Origin: Streptomyces cucumeris
Lineage (GTDB): Bacteria > Actinomycetota > Actinomycetes > Streptomycetales > Streptomycetaceae
Assembly: GCF_024295805.1 (NCBI RefSeq)
Contig: NZ_JANCLX010000016.1
Span: forward strand, 62,001-126,000
Reading direction: 5' to 3'
Length of the DNA stretch: 64,000 bases
A program made the position numbers and the translations under genes. The notes beneath the pieces were generated by a model. That model searched no databases and was not told where the DNA came from. It was given only the letters and a program-made list of their open reading frames with translations. This document shows, piece by piece, positions 8,410-17,308 of the stretch. The first letter of the stretch is position 1. Each line of letters opens with the position of its first letter.

Positions 8410-9258
8410 CTACGCGAGCTCGTCCAGATCGGCGAAGTCCAGCTCGCGGTCGAAGTCGGGATCGATGTTCGTCTCGGGGGTGTTCGTGTCCGGTTTCGCC
8501 GCCGGCGGGTCCGGCTGCTGCGGGATTGCCACGGGGGCGGTCCGCTCGGACTCGGTGCGGCCGGGCCGGGGTGCGGGGTCGGTGCCGAGCCCGGCGGTGG
8601 GTCCGGCGGCCGGTCCGGGGATGAGCCCGGTGGCCGGTCCCGAGGTGAGCCCGGCGGTGAGTCCGTCCGTCAGACCCGCGGTCAGCCCGGGGTCCAGATC
8701 GGTCAGCCCGGGAGCCAGATCGGCCGGGATCGTGACCCGCTTCATAAAACCGTCATCGGCCGGAAGCAGTGCCCAGACCGTGACTTCGCCGACGCCGTCC
8801 CGGACGCCCCAGTCATCGGCCAGGGTGCGGATGATGTGGAGTCCCCGGCCACCGCGTGCGGTGACAGAAGGTTTGGCCGGAAGGGGCCTTGTGGGTCCGC
8901 CACCATCGGTGACCTCGACGGTCAGCCGCTCATCCTCGTCAACGCTCCACGCCGCCCGGACCGTGTCATCACCCTGGTCGGAACGCCATGGGCGGCCATG
9001 ACGCCATGCGTTGCTGAGCAATTCCGAAAGGATCAATACAGCGTCGTCTATGACCGATTCCGATACCCCAGTCCTGCCCAAATCGCCACGCATCCAATGT
9101 CTTGCCGCGCGGACACCCGCAGGACCATGGGGTACGGCCATGGTCGACGACGTCGGCACCTGCCGTGCCACCACCAACGCCACCCCCGAGACCTCCTTAG
9201 CCCCACGCCACGGGATGGATGCCCCAATGGGCTGGAGCGGAAACAGGCCAAGTGGCAT
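8410..9258 (-). CDS. HATPase-domain ATP-binding protein (anti-sigma-factor-kinase like)
   Basis: The 282-residue protein has a GHKL ATPase domain at about residues 30-165. The N-box lies in LILSELLSNAWRHGRP, the G1 box in VEVTDGG and the G2 box in RGGRGLHII. Such stand-alone domains in Streptomyces resemble RsbW/SpoIIAB serine kinases. The C-terminal third is low-complexity, with repeats of the type PGLTAGLTDG, and ends in an acidic DFDRELDFADLDEL tail. The start is uncertain: an in-frame ATG at 9318 would add 20 residues. I chose 9258 because conserved homology begins at PLGLFPLQPIGAS. The frame stays open far upstream, but that part is antisense to the next gene. Confidence 0.82.
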   Translation of the reverse strand: MPLGLFPLQPIGASIPWRGAKEVSGVALVVARQVPTSSTMAVPHGPAGVRAARHWMRGDLGRTGVSESVIDDAVLILSELLSNAWRHGRPWRSDQGDDTVRAAWSVDEDERLTVEVTDGGGPTRPLPAKPSVTARGGRGLHIIRTLADDWGVRDGVGEVTVWALLPADDGFMKRVTIPADLAPGLTDLDPGLTAGLTDGLTAGLTSGPATGLIPGPAAGPTAGLGTDPAPRPGRTESERTAPVAIPQQPDPPAAKPDTNTPETNIDPDFDRELDFADLDELA

Positions 9259-9323
9259 CGTGTGACGCACTCGCCACGATCGAATGCGTACCGAACGCGC
9301 CGGTGCACGCCGTGTCATGACCG

Positions 9324-10157
9324 TTATGTACGCCCGAGTTGGGACAGCACCTGTTTGGGACGATTGGTAATCACCGCGTCCACGCCGAGCTGGGCACAGA
9401 GCTCCACGTCCTCCGGCTGGTCGACGGTCCAGACGTGCACGCGGTGCCCCGCGCGCCGCAGCCGGGCCACATAGCCCGGGTGGTTCCGGACGATCCGGAT
9501 GCTGGGCCCCGCGATGCCCACTCCCGGCGGCAGTTGCCCGTCCCGGTGGCGGGGCAGCAGGAACTGCATCAGGAAGACCGTGGGCAGGGTGGGGGCCGCC
9601 GCCCGTACCCGGTGCAGCGAACGCGCCGAGAAGCTCATCACCCGCACGGGCGAGGGCCCCTCGGGCGGCGGTGTGTCCAGGCCGTACCGCCGCAGCAGGG
9701 CGAGCAGCCGCTCCTCGACCTGACCGGCCCACCGGGTGGGATGCTTGGTCTCGATCGCCAGTTCGACCGGCCGTCCCGCGTCCCGGACCAGCTCCAGCAG
9801 CCGCTCCAGGGTGAGCACCGAGGTGGAGTCGCGGTGGTCCCGGTCCGGCTCCTCCTTGTCGGTGGCCTGGCCCTTCCAGGAGCCGAAGTCCAGTGCGGCC
9901 AGATCGGAGAGCTCCAGTGCGGAGACCGCGCCCCGGCCGTTGGAGGTGCGGTTGATACGCCGGTCGTGGACGCACACCAGATGGCCGTCGGCGGTCAGCC
10001 GGACGTCGCACTCGAGTGCGTCCGCCCCGTCCTCGATCGCTCTGCGGTACGCGGCCAGCGTGTGCTCGGGGGCATCCTCGGAGGATCCGCGGTGGGCGAC
10101 GACGGACACGGTGTGCGGACCGGGGCGGATGTCCCGGGCAGGGCGCGCATAGGTCAC
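9324..10157 (-). CDS. Glycerophosphodiester phosphodiesterase
   Basis: The 277-residue enzyme hydrolyses glycerophosphodiesters to glycerol-3-phosphate and an alcohol. The catalytic block is at the N-terminus: VVAHRGSSEDAPEHTLAAY, then ALECDVRLTADGHLVCVHD, giving the conserved HRG, E-x-D and H-D residues. The usual PENT reads PEHT. The TIM-barrel C-terminus VHVWTVDQPEDVELCAQLGV is also typical. A GTG start at 10157 is chosen because family similarity begins a few residues later and the upstream frame is the shadow of the protease gene. No signal peptide is seen, so it is probably cytoplasmic. Confidence 0.9.
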   Translation of the reverse strand: MTYARPARDIRPGPHTVSVVAHRGSSEDAPEHTLAAYRRAIEDGADALECDVRLTADGHLVCVHDRRINRTSNGRGAVSALELSDLAALDFGSWKGQATDKEEPDRDHRDSTSVLTLERLLELVRDAGRPVELAIETKHPTRWAGQVEERLLALLRRYGLDTPPPEGPSPVRVMSFSARSLHRVRAAAPTLPTVFLMQFLLPRHRDGQLPPGVGIAGPSIRIVRNHPGYVARLRRAGHRVHVWTVDQPEDVELCAQLGVDAVITNRPKQVLSQLGRT

Positions 10158-10374
10158 CGCGTTATGGTGCCACCGCCCGGTGTGAGCCGTCGGACGCGGC
10201 CCCACCGATCGTTGCCCGGAATGGCGGCAGGGCGATTTGTCCGGGATAAAGGGTGGTAGTCCACGGGGCCACCGCTCCTTACGGCGGTCTGACGCGCCGT
10301 GGGAAAAGCTGATGACGGTAATGCGTACGCGTGGGCCGTCATGGAAGAACTGTCGTGCACCTGAGGAGACAGCT

Positions 10375-11916
10375 GTGAGCACCGAGAACGAGGGCGCTGC
10401 CGTACCGCCTGCGGCCGGACCGCACCCGGCCCCTCCGGCGCCGCAACAGGACCCCGCGGTGCCTCCGGCCCCGGAGTTCGAGCCCGCCGTGGGCGCGGCC
10501 CCGGAGCCCTCTTCCGCACCGTCCGCGCCGATAGCCGCGCCCCCGCCGACCGCGCCCCCGGTCCAGCCCCCCGCCGCGTCCGCCTCCGGCGGCACCGGTG
10601 CGGACGGTGCCGGACAGGGCGCCGGACCCGGTGGCGGGGCGCCCGGTGCTCCGGGCCCCGGCCCGGGCGGCGACCCCGCCGCGGGGCAGTCCGCCTCCTG
10701 GTGGACCGCCGGCGGCGGACAGCCGCAGGGCGGCTCGGGCGGCGGACCGGGCGGGCCGTGGGGGACCGCTCCGGTACCGCCGTCCGGGGCGCCCGAGCGC
10801 AGGCCCCGCGGTCTGATCGCCGCCGCGCTGGCCGCCGTACTGGTCGCGGGCGGTATCGGCGGGGGCATCGGCTACCTCGCCGCCGACCGCGAGGACAGCG
10901 ACTCCACCACCGTCTCCGCCTTCGGCAACCCCAAGTCCGAGAGCCGCGCCCCGGGATCGGTGTCGAACATCGCGGGCCGGACCCTGCCCAGCGTCGTGAC
11001 CATCGAGGCCAAGGGCAGCAACGGCCAGGGCGGCACCGGCACCGGCTTCGTCTACGACAAGCAGGGCCACATCCTCACCAACAACCACGTCGTCGCCTCC
11101 GCCGCGGAACGCGGCAAGCTCACCGCGACCTTCTCGAACGGCAAGCGCTACGCCGCCCAGGTCGTCGGCCGCGCCCAGGGCTACGACGTCGCCGTGCTCA
11201 AGCTCAAGAACGCGTCGGGCGCCAAGCTGAACCCGCTGCCGCTCGGCAACTCCGACAGGGTCGCCGTCGGCGACGCCACCGTCGCCATCGGCGCCCCCTT
11301 CGGCCTCTCCGGCACCGTCACCACCGGCATCGTCAGCGCCAAGAACCGCCCGGTCGCCTCCAGCGACGGCGGCGGGGGCAGCTCCTCCTACATGTCCGCC
11401 CTCCAGACGGACGCCTCCATCAACCCGGGCAACTCCGGCGGCCCCCTGCTGAACGCCGACGGAGGCGTCATCGGCATCAACTCCGCCATCCAGTCGGCCG
11501 GTAGCGGCAACGGCCTCGGCGAGTCCCAGCAGTCCGGCAGCATCGGCCTCGGCTTCGCCATCCCGATCAATCAGGCGAAGAACGTCGCCCAGCAGCTGAT
11601 CAAAACCGGTCAGCCGGTCTACCCGGTGATCGAGGCCACGGTGAACATGAAGGACACCGGCGGAGGCGCCACCATCGCCTCCAACGGCGCCGGCGGCAGC
11701 CCCGCGGTCGTCCCCGGCGGCCCGGCCGACAAGGCGGGTCTGAAGTCCGGTGACGTCATCACCAAGCTCGATGACACGGTGATCGACAGCGGACCCACTC
11801 TGATCAGCGAGATCTGGACCCACAAGCCCGGCGACAAGGTCACGCTCACCTACAAGCGTGACGGCAAGCAGTCCACGGCGGATGTCACCCTGGGGCAGCG
11901 CAAGGGTGACAGTTGA
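10375..11916 (+). CDS. HtrA/DegP-like membrane serine protease with PDZ domain
   Basis: The 513-residue protein has a long Pro/Ala/Gly-rich cytoplasmic N-terminus (about residues 1-140) and one membrane segment at about 144-168 (LIAAALAAVLVAGGIGG). An S1C trypsin-like domain and a C-terminal PDZ domain at about 410-505 follow. The triad is visible: His in TNNHVVAS, Asp in GYDVAVLKL, Ser in NPGNSGGPLL. It should sit in the membrane with its protease outside, handling misfolded or regulated exported proteins. The GTG start follows a GAGGAGAC ribosome site. The frame is open upstream but without start support. Confidence 0.92.
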   Translation: MSTENEGAAVPPAAGPHPAPPAPQQDPAVPPAPEFEPAVGAAPEPSSAPSAPIAAPPPTAPPVQPPAASASGGTGADGAGQGAGPGGGAPGAPGPGPGGDPAAGQSASWWTAGGGQPQGGSGGGPGGPWGTAPVPPSGAPERRPRGLIAAALAAVLVAGGIGGGIGYLAADREDSDSTTVSAFGNPKSESRAPGSVSNIAGRTLPSVVTIEAKGSNGQGGTGTGFVYDKQGHILTNNHVVASAAERGKLTATFSNGKRYAAQVVGRAQGYDVAVLKLKNASGAKLNPLPLGNSDRVAVGDATVAIGAPFGLSGTVTTGIVSAKNRPVASSDGGGGSSSYMSALQTDASINPGNSGGPLLNADGGVIGINSAIQSAGSGNGLGESQQSGSIGLGFAIPINQAKNVAQQLIKTGQPVYPVIEATVNMKDTGGGATIASNGAGGSPAVVPGGPADKAGLKSGDVITKLDDTVIDSGPTLISEIWTHKPGDKVTLTYKRDGKQSTADVTLGQRKGDS

Positions 11917-11957
11917 CGCGCTAGGCTGATCCCCGCGTCACCCTGAGGGCGACGCGG

Positions 11958-12044
11958 GGAGGCTTGCCCGAGCGGCCTAAGGGAACGGTCTTGAAAACCG
12001 TCGTGGCAGCGATGTCACCGAGGGTTCAAATCCCTCAGCCTCCG
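11958..12044 (+). tRNA. tRNA-Ser(TGA)
   Basis: This is an 87-nt class II tRNA with acceptor GGAGGCT/AGCCTCC. The anticodon loop CTTGAAA gives TGA, a long variable arm is present, and the T-loop is GTTCAAAT. The 3' CCA is not encoded. It is the integration target of the first mobile element. Its 3' half, from the anticodon loop, is repeated at 25991, so the present gene is probably a hybrid of host 5' half and element-derived 3' half. Confidence 0.95.
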
Positions 12045-12108
12045 CCGAGGCCAGCGGCATAGCTGGTCAGAAGGGGTGCCCCTGGTTCAGGGGCACCCCT
12101 TCTGCGTG
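11989..12108 (+). repeat. attL: left direct repeat of the AICE
   Basis: The ~120-bp block runs from the anticodon loop of tRNA-Ser through its 3' end and its terminator. It matches 25991-26110 with a handful of differences, mostly compensatory ones in the T-stem (GAGGG/CCCTC here, GTGGG/CCCAC in the right copy). The initial 32 bases are identical and should include the crossover core. Confidence 0.85.
12071..12101 (+). terminator. Terminator of tRNA-Ser
   Basis: A perfect hairpin of AAGGGGTGCCCC and its complement lies just after the tRNA. The same hairpin occurs after the right attachment copy at 26073-26103. Confidence 0.7.
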
Positions 12109-12224
12109 CTCGCTGTCTCACCCTGTGCCGCCCGAATCCCACCGTTGACCAGCGCGTGTGGACCAGGCGTGGACCAGATCTCTCCTTAGGTGCGCCCTTG
12201 ATCAGGCACTTCAGGAGTAGGGCT

Positions 12225-12998
12225 TCAGGGTGATGGGTCCTTGCCGGGTTGTTGGCGCACCCACTGCGGATGCAACTGGGCGGCCCGGTTCGCTGCCCTT
12301 CGTATGTGGTCGGTGTCCGAGCCAGGGTCGAACAGCGAGGTCATAAATTCTGTGCGAGCGTCTGCGGCTGCGCGTACCTTCCGCGCGTTCAGGACACCGA
12401 ACTCGGTCACGCTCATGCCCGCCTCGTAGGCGCCCTTGATGGCAACCTTGACGCACTCGAACAGGTAGTCCTCGCCGCCGCAGAGTTCGAGTTGGCCGCG
12501 TCGCTCAAGCTCTGCGGCGACTTGCGGCACGCCTACCGGCCTGCCCGCTCGGTGTAGATCCCCCACCACCTGGTAGATCAGAGCGTTCCGGCTGCTGATG
12601 AAAGCGCTGGGCATCAGGGTTGGGCGGGCTTCGTCGGATGACGGCTCACCGGAGCCTGCCGACCGTTGCTTGGTGCCCTTGGTCGCGGCTGCGAAGGGAG
12701 GACCCGAGGCATGCGCCCGGTCCCACAGATCCTTGAAGCGGTTGACCTCAGAGTCAGCTGCAAGACGGGGTCTGGCCAACTGGGCTAGCTGCTCCACAAC
12801 GACTTCAACAACGCCCCATGACGGCAACGTTGGCTTTACGAATGCATGGTGGATGTTCGTATGGCTGACAGCCTTCCCTACGGCCAGGTAGAGCTTTCGG
12901 GCTGATGGATACCCCGCTTTGCTGTGCAGCGCGTGCAGTTCACGGTTGAGGACCCGGAGTGGGCCTTCAGGAAGTCTTGGCCTAAGCCACTGTGGCAT
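12225..12998 (-). CDS. HTH protein with DnaB-helicase-N-terminal-like domain
   Basis: The 257-residue protein is not a named family to me. Residues 1-75 resemble an XRE-like helix-turn-helix in the context ARKLYLAVGKAVSHTNIHHA. A Ser/Gly-rich linker follows. Residues ~125-180 read like the DnaB N-terminal domain: YQVVGDLHRAGRPVGVPQVA, then AELERRGQLELCGGEDYL. The gene sits between attL and int, where AICEs often carry regulatory or replication genes. An ATG at 12998 preceded by GGGGGT is preferred over one at 13055. A role in controlling or loading replication is inference only. Confidence 0.65.
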   Translation of the reverse strand: MPQWLRPRLPEGPLRVLNRELHALHSKAGYPSARKLYLAVGKAVSHTNIHHAFVKPTLPSWGVVEVVVEQLAQLARPRLAADSEVNRFKDLWDRAHASGPPFAAATKGTKQRSAGSGEPSSDEARPTLMPSAFISSRNALIYQVVGDLHRAGRPVGVPQVAAELERRGQLELCGGEDYLFECVKVAIKGAYEAGMSVTEFGVLNARKVRAAADARTEFMTSLFDPGSDTDHIRRAANRAAQLHPQWVRQQPGKDPSP

Positions 12999-13160
12999 GT
13001 CGTACCCCCGGCTACCTCTCCCGCATGACCTGTCCATGATGTCACCTAGCGTCATGAACTGTCAGGAGCTGTAAGAGATTGCGAATGGGCTGTCAGGAAT
13101 CGTCAACTGAGGCTGACCGCTGCTGACGCTGGTTCCCAGGGCACCTACTTGGAGGTTCAA

Positions 13161-13307
13161 ATGGACCAGATCAGCACCCGCACTCTTCTGCTCATATTCG
13201 TTGGGGTCTTCACGGCCTACCTGGTCTTGGAGCACCCGGCGGTAGGAGCAGCGCTCGGAACGGCCGTCGCAGTGGTGACTCTCATGCACGAGCTTCTGCG
13301 GAGGTAG
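13161..13307 (+). CDS. Small two-helix membrane protein
   Basis: This 48-residue ORF has a GGAGG ribosome site 5 bases before its ATG. It encodes two hydrophobic stretches (TLLLIFVGVFTAYLVL and AVGAALGTAVAVVTLM) and a basic end HELLRR. Small membrane proteins of this kind are frequent near AICE integrase genes. No function is known. It is oriented opposite to its neighbours. Confidence 0.6.
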   Translation: MDQISTRTLLLIFVGVFTAYLVLEHPAVGAALGTAVAVVTLMHELLRR

Positions 13308-13373
13308 TCCGCGTAGCTGCGGCCTGGATGGTCTGGCTCAACGCCGCCGTGAGCCAATCATGGACACGAGGAC

Positions 13374-13403
13374 GCCACCTCGCCCAACGTGGGCAGAGGT
13401 GGC
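13374..13403. terminator. Hairpin between int and the small membrane gene
   Basis: A GCCACCTC-GCCCA stem pairs with its complement across an ACG loop, with one bulged A. It lies just after the stop of the minus-strand integrase gene and also after the convergent small ORF. Confidence 0.6.
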
Positions 13404-13424
13404 GCCGTTGTAGCGCAATCTGGA

Positions 13425-14816
13425 CTAATCCTCGTTGGCAGCGCCAAGCGCCGTCTCAATCTGCTCGTTCGAGCGTTGCTGATTTCGCTGGATCACCTTC
13501 GCGTAGAACCGGAACAGGACGGCGACGCTGTGCCCGGCCCGCCGGGCGACCTCGGCGGGGGCAACTCCCGCTTCGATCCAGAGGGATACGCCAGCCGCTC
13601 TGGCCGAGTACGGCTTCTCGGCCATGGGGGTCTCGAACTCATCCGGAGACAGCACAGCGAAGCGTGCAGCCCGCCAGAGCTCGCCGTACTCCTTGGACAG
13701 CACGTGACCGCCCCGGTGAGCCCGGAACAGGCGTCCGTCCTTCGTGGTGCCGTACGTGTCGATGTGGTGCCGCAGCATGCGGACCAGCACCGGAGGGATT
13801 GGCACGGCACGTGTTGCCTTCCTCGCGCGCCGTTTGAGCCCCCTGGTGTCGAACGACTCTCCGCTGTCGGTCCAGACGGAGCCGACGCGGGGAGTGCTTC
13901 CGGACAGCAGCAGTTCGCCCCACCCTTCCTCTGGCAGCGTGCAGGCGCCGACCCGGAGGTCTGTCGCTTCGGCTGGCCGCATAGCCGCGTAGTAGAGGCA
14001 GCCGAAGAAGGCACGAAGGCGCCTGCCTCGCTCGCCCTGCTCGCCGACCGCCGCTATCAGGCTCTTGGCCAAGCCGGGGCCGGGCACATACCGGAAGTCG
14101 ATTTCGTCGTCCGCCTCCGGCGCCTTCCAGTCCACCTTGTCGAGCGGGACCGAAGCCAGCAGCCCACGCTCCACCGCATACCGCAGACAGTTGCTGAACA
14201 CCGGCCGCTTTCGACGGATGGTGTTCTCCGCAGCACGCTGCCCGTCGAGCCTCAGCGTCAGTGCATCGAGCGCGTTCCGGAGCACGGAGGGCGTGGCCAG
14301 GTCCGTGGCCTTCACGGACTTCCGGGCCACCCAGGCGAGTGCCGCCGCGACCTCTGCTGGAGGCTCTTCGACCTCTCTGCGCGACTTCAGCTCCCCGTCG
14401 ACCACCCGGAAGTTGAACGCCCATGTGTACAGCGCCCGACGCAGTACGCGCCTGTCCGGGGCGCCACGCTCGTCCACCACCAGCTTGGGAGTGATCGTGG
14501 AGAGCGTGTCCGCGATGCTCGCCCGATGCTTGGCTGACGCGTCGGGCCACTTCATGGCCGCATAGGAGCAGGCATGTTCGAACCACGTCGGTGAGAACTG
14601 CTCGATCAACTCAGAGGCGGGCAGCCCGGTCTCCACATCGAACTGTTCCCGCTGACGCAGAGCAGTCAGGAGCTCGGCGCGGCGGCCATCCGCCTGGGCC
14701 TTGAGGGTGTAGCTCTTGGAGTGAGGCCTGTGACCGACCCGCCAACGGAGTTGGTACGGCTTGGCTCGGTTCACTCGCTTGCGGATGCTCCAGACCTGAA
14801 CGTCGTAGGTCAGCAC
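13425..14816 (-). CDS. int: Tyrosine-recombinase integrase of the AICE
   Basis: The 463-residue integrase catalyses site-specific recombination at tRNA-Ser. The catalytic domain lies at about residues 230-450. The first Arg is in YYAAMRPAEATDL, the second Arg box is KPYSARAAGVSLW, the RAGHSVAVLFRFYAKV block carries the box-III His, and the Tyr is in FRFY. After the second Arg the usual His is Ala, a mild deviation. The GTG at 14816 has a GAGGTG ribosome site and begins with LTYDVQVWSIRKR, as in other AICE integrases. The open frame upstream overlaps xis and is not used. It is translationally linked to xis. Confidence 0.92.
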   Translation of the reverse strand: MLTYDVQVWSIRKRVNRAKPYQLRWRVGHRPHSKSYTLKAQADGRRAELLTALRQREQFDVETGLPASELIEQFSPTWFEHACSYAAMKWPDASAKHRASIADTLSTITPKLVVDERGAPDRRVLRRALYTWAFNFRVVDGELKSRREVEEPPAEVAAALAWVARKSVKATDLATPSVLRNALDALTLRLDGQRAAENTIRRKRPVFSNCLRYAVERGLLASVPLDKVDWKAPEADDEIDFRYVPGPGLAKSLIAAVGEQGERGRRLRAFFGCLYYAAMRPAEATDLRVGACTLPEEGWGELLLSGSTPRVGSVWTDSGESFDTRGLKRRARKATRAVPIPPVLVRMLRHHIDTYGTTKDGRLFRAHRGGHVLSKEYGELWRAARFAVLSPDEFETPMAEKPYSARAAGVSLWIEAGVAPAEVARRAGHSVAVLFRFYAKVIQRNQQRSNEQIETALGAANED

Positions 14817-15013
14817 GCGGGCACCTCGCAGTCGTCCAGCCACCTGTTGAGGTCCGAACGCCGGACGCGTATCTGCCCGTTGGGCAGCTTGAGACAACGG
14901 GGTGCCAGGCCACGGGCCCGCATCCGGTAGAAGGCGGCCCGCGAGACCTGGATCTCTTCGAGCACCTCTCCCAGTGTCAGCGTGTCGGGACGGGCGAAAC
15001 GTGACGTGCTCAC
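14810..15013 (-). CDS. xis: Excisionase (Xis), MerR-like HTH
   Basis: The 67-residue protein has a winged-helix excisionase motif: TLTLGEVLEEIQVSRAAFYR, then PNGQIRVRRSDLNRWLDD. It should bend attachment-site DNA and drive excision with the integrase. It overlaps the rep stop codon by 4 bp (GTGA) and its own stop overlaps the int start, so rep-xis-int form one translationally coupled unit, as in pSAM2. Confidence 0.9.
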   Translation of the reverse strand: MSTSRFARPDTLTLGEVLEEIQVSRAAFYRMRARGLAPRCLKLPNGQIRVRRSDLNRWLDDCEVPAC

Positions 15014-16461
15014 AGCCAGGGGTCCCCTTCTGTCTTGCGGCGGTCGGTGAGGGCGGTTTCGTGGCGTACCTGGGCGGCGAGGAGTTCTTCGCCGGGGCTG
15101 TAGCCGGAGGCGAGGTACTGCCAGTGGGAGACGACGAGGGTGCTTTCCTCGTCCAGCTCGGGCCCGTCGGCGGCGGCGCGGGTGCGCTCGGTGTGCCAGG
15201 CGCGGCGGGTGTCGCGGAGGGCGCCGAGGGTGGTGGAGTAGCGGCGGGATTTGCTGGAGAAGTGGCCTCGGAAGCCGAGCATGTGGGCCCACTTCCAGAG
15301 CTTGAGTTCGGCGAACTCGGGCAGGTGGCCGAGGTCCCAGGCGGTGCGGATCATCTGGCGGACGTGGCTGTGCACGGGCAGGTCCGTGATGGGTTCGGAC
15401 TGGCCGGTGCCGTCGCACGGTTCGCACAGGTCCCGGAAGCCGTCTGGGCCGTGTCGGTAGCCGCGTCCGGTGCAGTGGGGGCAGCGCAGGGAGCGGTCGA
15501 CCGTGCCGGAGTCCTCGGCGCTCTTGGTGGCGTACTTGGCGACGTAGGCGGCAACTTTCTGGTCGGTGAGTTCGCCGTCTCCCAGGGCCGCGATTTCGCG
15601 GATGTCGAGTTGATCGCCCCAGCTGAGTTCGCGTTCGCCGATGGCGTCGGAGGCCACGGTGAGCACGGCGCGTTCAGCCGCCTTCTTGACCGCGTAGGTG
15701 AGTGCGTCGGCGGTGGCCCACTGTGGCGGGGGTTCGTTGCTGCCCTCGGGGCCGTCGAGCCGGATCACGGCGTGGAAGTGGACCAGGCCGCGCCGCTGGT
15801 ACTCGGCGACCTTGGCGAAGGAGACGCGGACCGCCGCGTTGAGTGCTTTCTGTGTCAGGCCGAGGTGGGCGGCCAGTTCACGGCGGAGGTAGGTGGTGAA
15901 GCGGGCCCACAGGGCTCCGGCGTGGGCGTTCCAGAGCACGGCGCCGGTGTAGTCGTAGGTGGCCGGGGAGAGCGGGGTGCCCAGGGCGGGGTCATCGGTG
16001 CGGTGGCGGTCGCCGCAGCGGCAGGCCAGGCTCTCGCCCGCGTCGGTGGTGCGGCGGTTGTGGACCGGGCCGAAGGAGGGGGCGGTGAGGGTGACGAACA
16101 GGCGCGGGTGTGTGCGGACGGTGTCCGGCACGGTCTTGCCGCCGGAGAGTCCGGCCCGGATGAGGTGGTAGGTGTCGGCGGCGTAGAGGCGTGAGCAGGC
16201 CGGGCAGCGGGAGGAGCGGCGGTTGCCGCAGGTGGTGAGCAGTCGTCCGGTGGGTTCGTCGGCGGTGCTGTACGAGCGCAGGATCGCGTCCGTCGCGGTG
16301 TCGCGGGTTTCGGTGGAGCCGACGAGTTGCACGGGTCGGGTGCAGCCGCGGACCTGGCTGATCTGGTCCTGGACGCGGTCGAAGTCGGGGAGGTGGGCGA
16401 GGTGGATGAGGTCCCGCAGGGCCAGGCTCGCCACGTGGCGGAGGTCCAGGGGGGCTTTCAC
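15010..16461 (-). CDS. Rolling-circle replication initiator (RepSA-like)
   Basis: The 483-residue protein is the AICE replication initiator. The metal-binding HUH motif is visible in GLVHFHAVIRLDG at about residue 220. The pattern VAAYVAKYATKSAE about 90 residues later has the position and Tyr/Lys content of the nicking motif. Two zinc clusters are present: SSRCPACSRLY and CPHCTGRGY...CEPCDGTG. The start is a GTG and the end overlaps xis. It nicks the double-strand origin after excision, giving the circular intermediate used for transfer. Confidence 0.9.
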   Translation of the reverse strand: MKAPLDLRHVASLALRDLIHLAHLPDFDRVQDQISQVRGCTRPVQLVGSTETRDTATDAILRSYSTADEPTGRLLTTCGNRRSSRCPACSRLYAADTYHLIRAGLSGGKTVPDTVRTHPRLFVTLTAPSFGPVHNRRTTDAGESLACRCGDRHRTDDPALGTPLSPATYDYTGAVLWNAHAGALWARFTTYLRRELAAHLGLTQKALNAAVRVSFAKVAEYQRRGLVHFHAVIRLDGPEGSNEPPPQWATADALTYAVKKAAERAVLTVASDAIGERELSWGDQLDIREIAALGDGELTDQKVAAYVAKYATKSAEDSGTVDRSLRCPHCTGRGYRHGPDGFRDLCEPCDGTGQSEPITDLPVHSHVRQMIRTAWDLGHLPEFAELKLWKWAHMLGFRGHFSSKSRRYSTTLGALRDTRRAWHTERTRAAADGPELDEESTLVVSHWQYLASGYSPGEELLAAQVRHETALTDRRKTEGDPWL

Positions 16462-16592
16462 GACGGTGTCCTTTCTGGTGCCAGGCCCGGGGCAGCACTG
16501 GGCGAGGGGCGCGAGTGCTGCCCCGGGACATGGCGGAGGGAGCCCGGTTGGGGCTGGGGAATCTGGATTTGGCGGAACGGCCGGCCGGATGC

Positions 16593-17261
16593 TCAGGCGG
16601 AGAGTTGGGCGTGCGCGGCGGCGGCCAGTGGCATCGCGATGCCGAGGCGGGTCCGGAGCTGGGCTGGGGTGATGGGTTCGCCGTGCTCGGCCTGGTGGGC
16701 GGTGGCGATGGTGCGGGCCGCGTTCAGCAGCGGCGCGGGCACGGTGACCGCCGGGGCGGCCTCCGGTTGGGGCGTGACCGGCGGTGCCACCGGTTCGGGG
16801 GCCGGGACAGGCTCAGGCTCGGGAGCCGGTTCCTGCTCGGCCGGGGCCGGGGTGGTGTGGGCCACGGTGTGGAAGTGGCGCAGGAGTTGGGGGCCGACTG
16901 CTCCCCAGCCCAGGAGGAGGAGCGGGGCGACCGCGTCCACGGCGGCGCGGCCGTAGTGCTTGGCGACGATGGGTTCGGCGATGTTGAGGGCCAGGGTCAG
17001 CAGCCCGGACAGGTGCATGAGCCGGGTGGCGCCCTTGATGTGTTCGGCTGGAACGCCGTGCAGGGACAGGTAGCGCAGGGCCACCAGGAGGCCGACAACG
17101 GACAAGTCCACCATCGGTGCGATCAGTGGCGCGATCGGTCCGGGGACGCCCAGGCGCAGGGCCAGGGCCCAGACGTTGCCGAAGGAGAAGACGAAGGCCA
17201 GGCCAGCGATGATGCTCATGATCACGGTCACGGTGCGCTGAGTGATCCGGTCCTCGGACAT
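16593..17261 (-). CDS. Spread-type membrane protein (DUF2637 / SpdB-like)
   Basis: The 222-residue protein has four predicted membrane helices in residues 10-135. Examples are VTVIMSIIAGLAFVFSFGN and PIAPLIAPMVDLSVVGLLV. A Pro/Glu/Ala-rich cytoplasmic linker (about 140-180) and a short helical C-terminus follow. Spd proteins assist spreading of conjugative elements between mycelial compartments and bind Tra in related plasmids. A GGAGG ribosome site precedes the ATG. It lies between tra and rep in the transfer operon. Confidence 0.8.
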   Translation of the reverse strand: MSEDRITQRTVTVIMSIIAGLAFVFSFGNVWALALRLGVPGPIAPLIAPMVDLSVVGLLVALRYLSLHGVPAEHIKGATRLMHLSGLLTLALNIAEPIVAKHYGRAAVDAVAPLLLLGWGAVGPQLLRHFHTVAHTTPAPAEQEPAPEPEPVPAPEPVAPPVTPQPEAAPAVTVPAPLLNAARTIATAHQAEHGEPITPAQLRTRLGIAMPLAAAAHAQLSA

Positions 17262-17308
17262 AGGGGGATTCACCTCCTTCCAGGGCGCGTAGGGGAGACG
17301 CCAGCGGG

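Noticed and set aside
7294..9474. 726-codon plus-strand ORF across DUF5926 and the HATPase gene
   Set aside because: It runs antisense to two well-supported genes and shows no domain.
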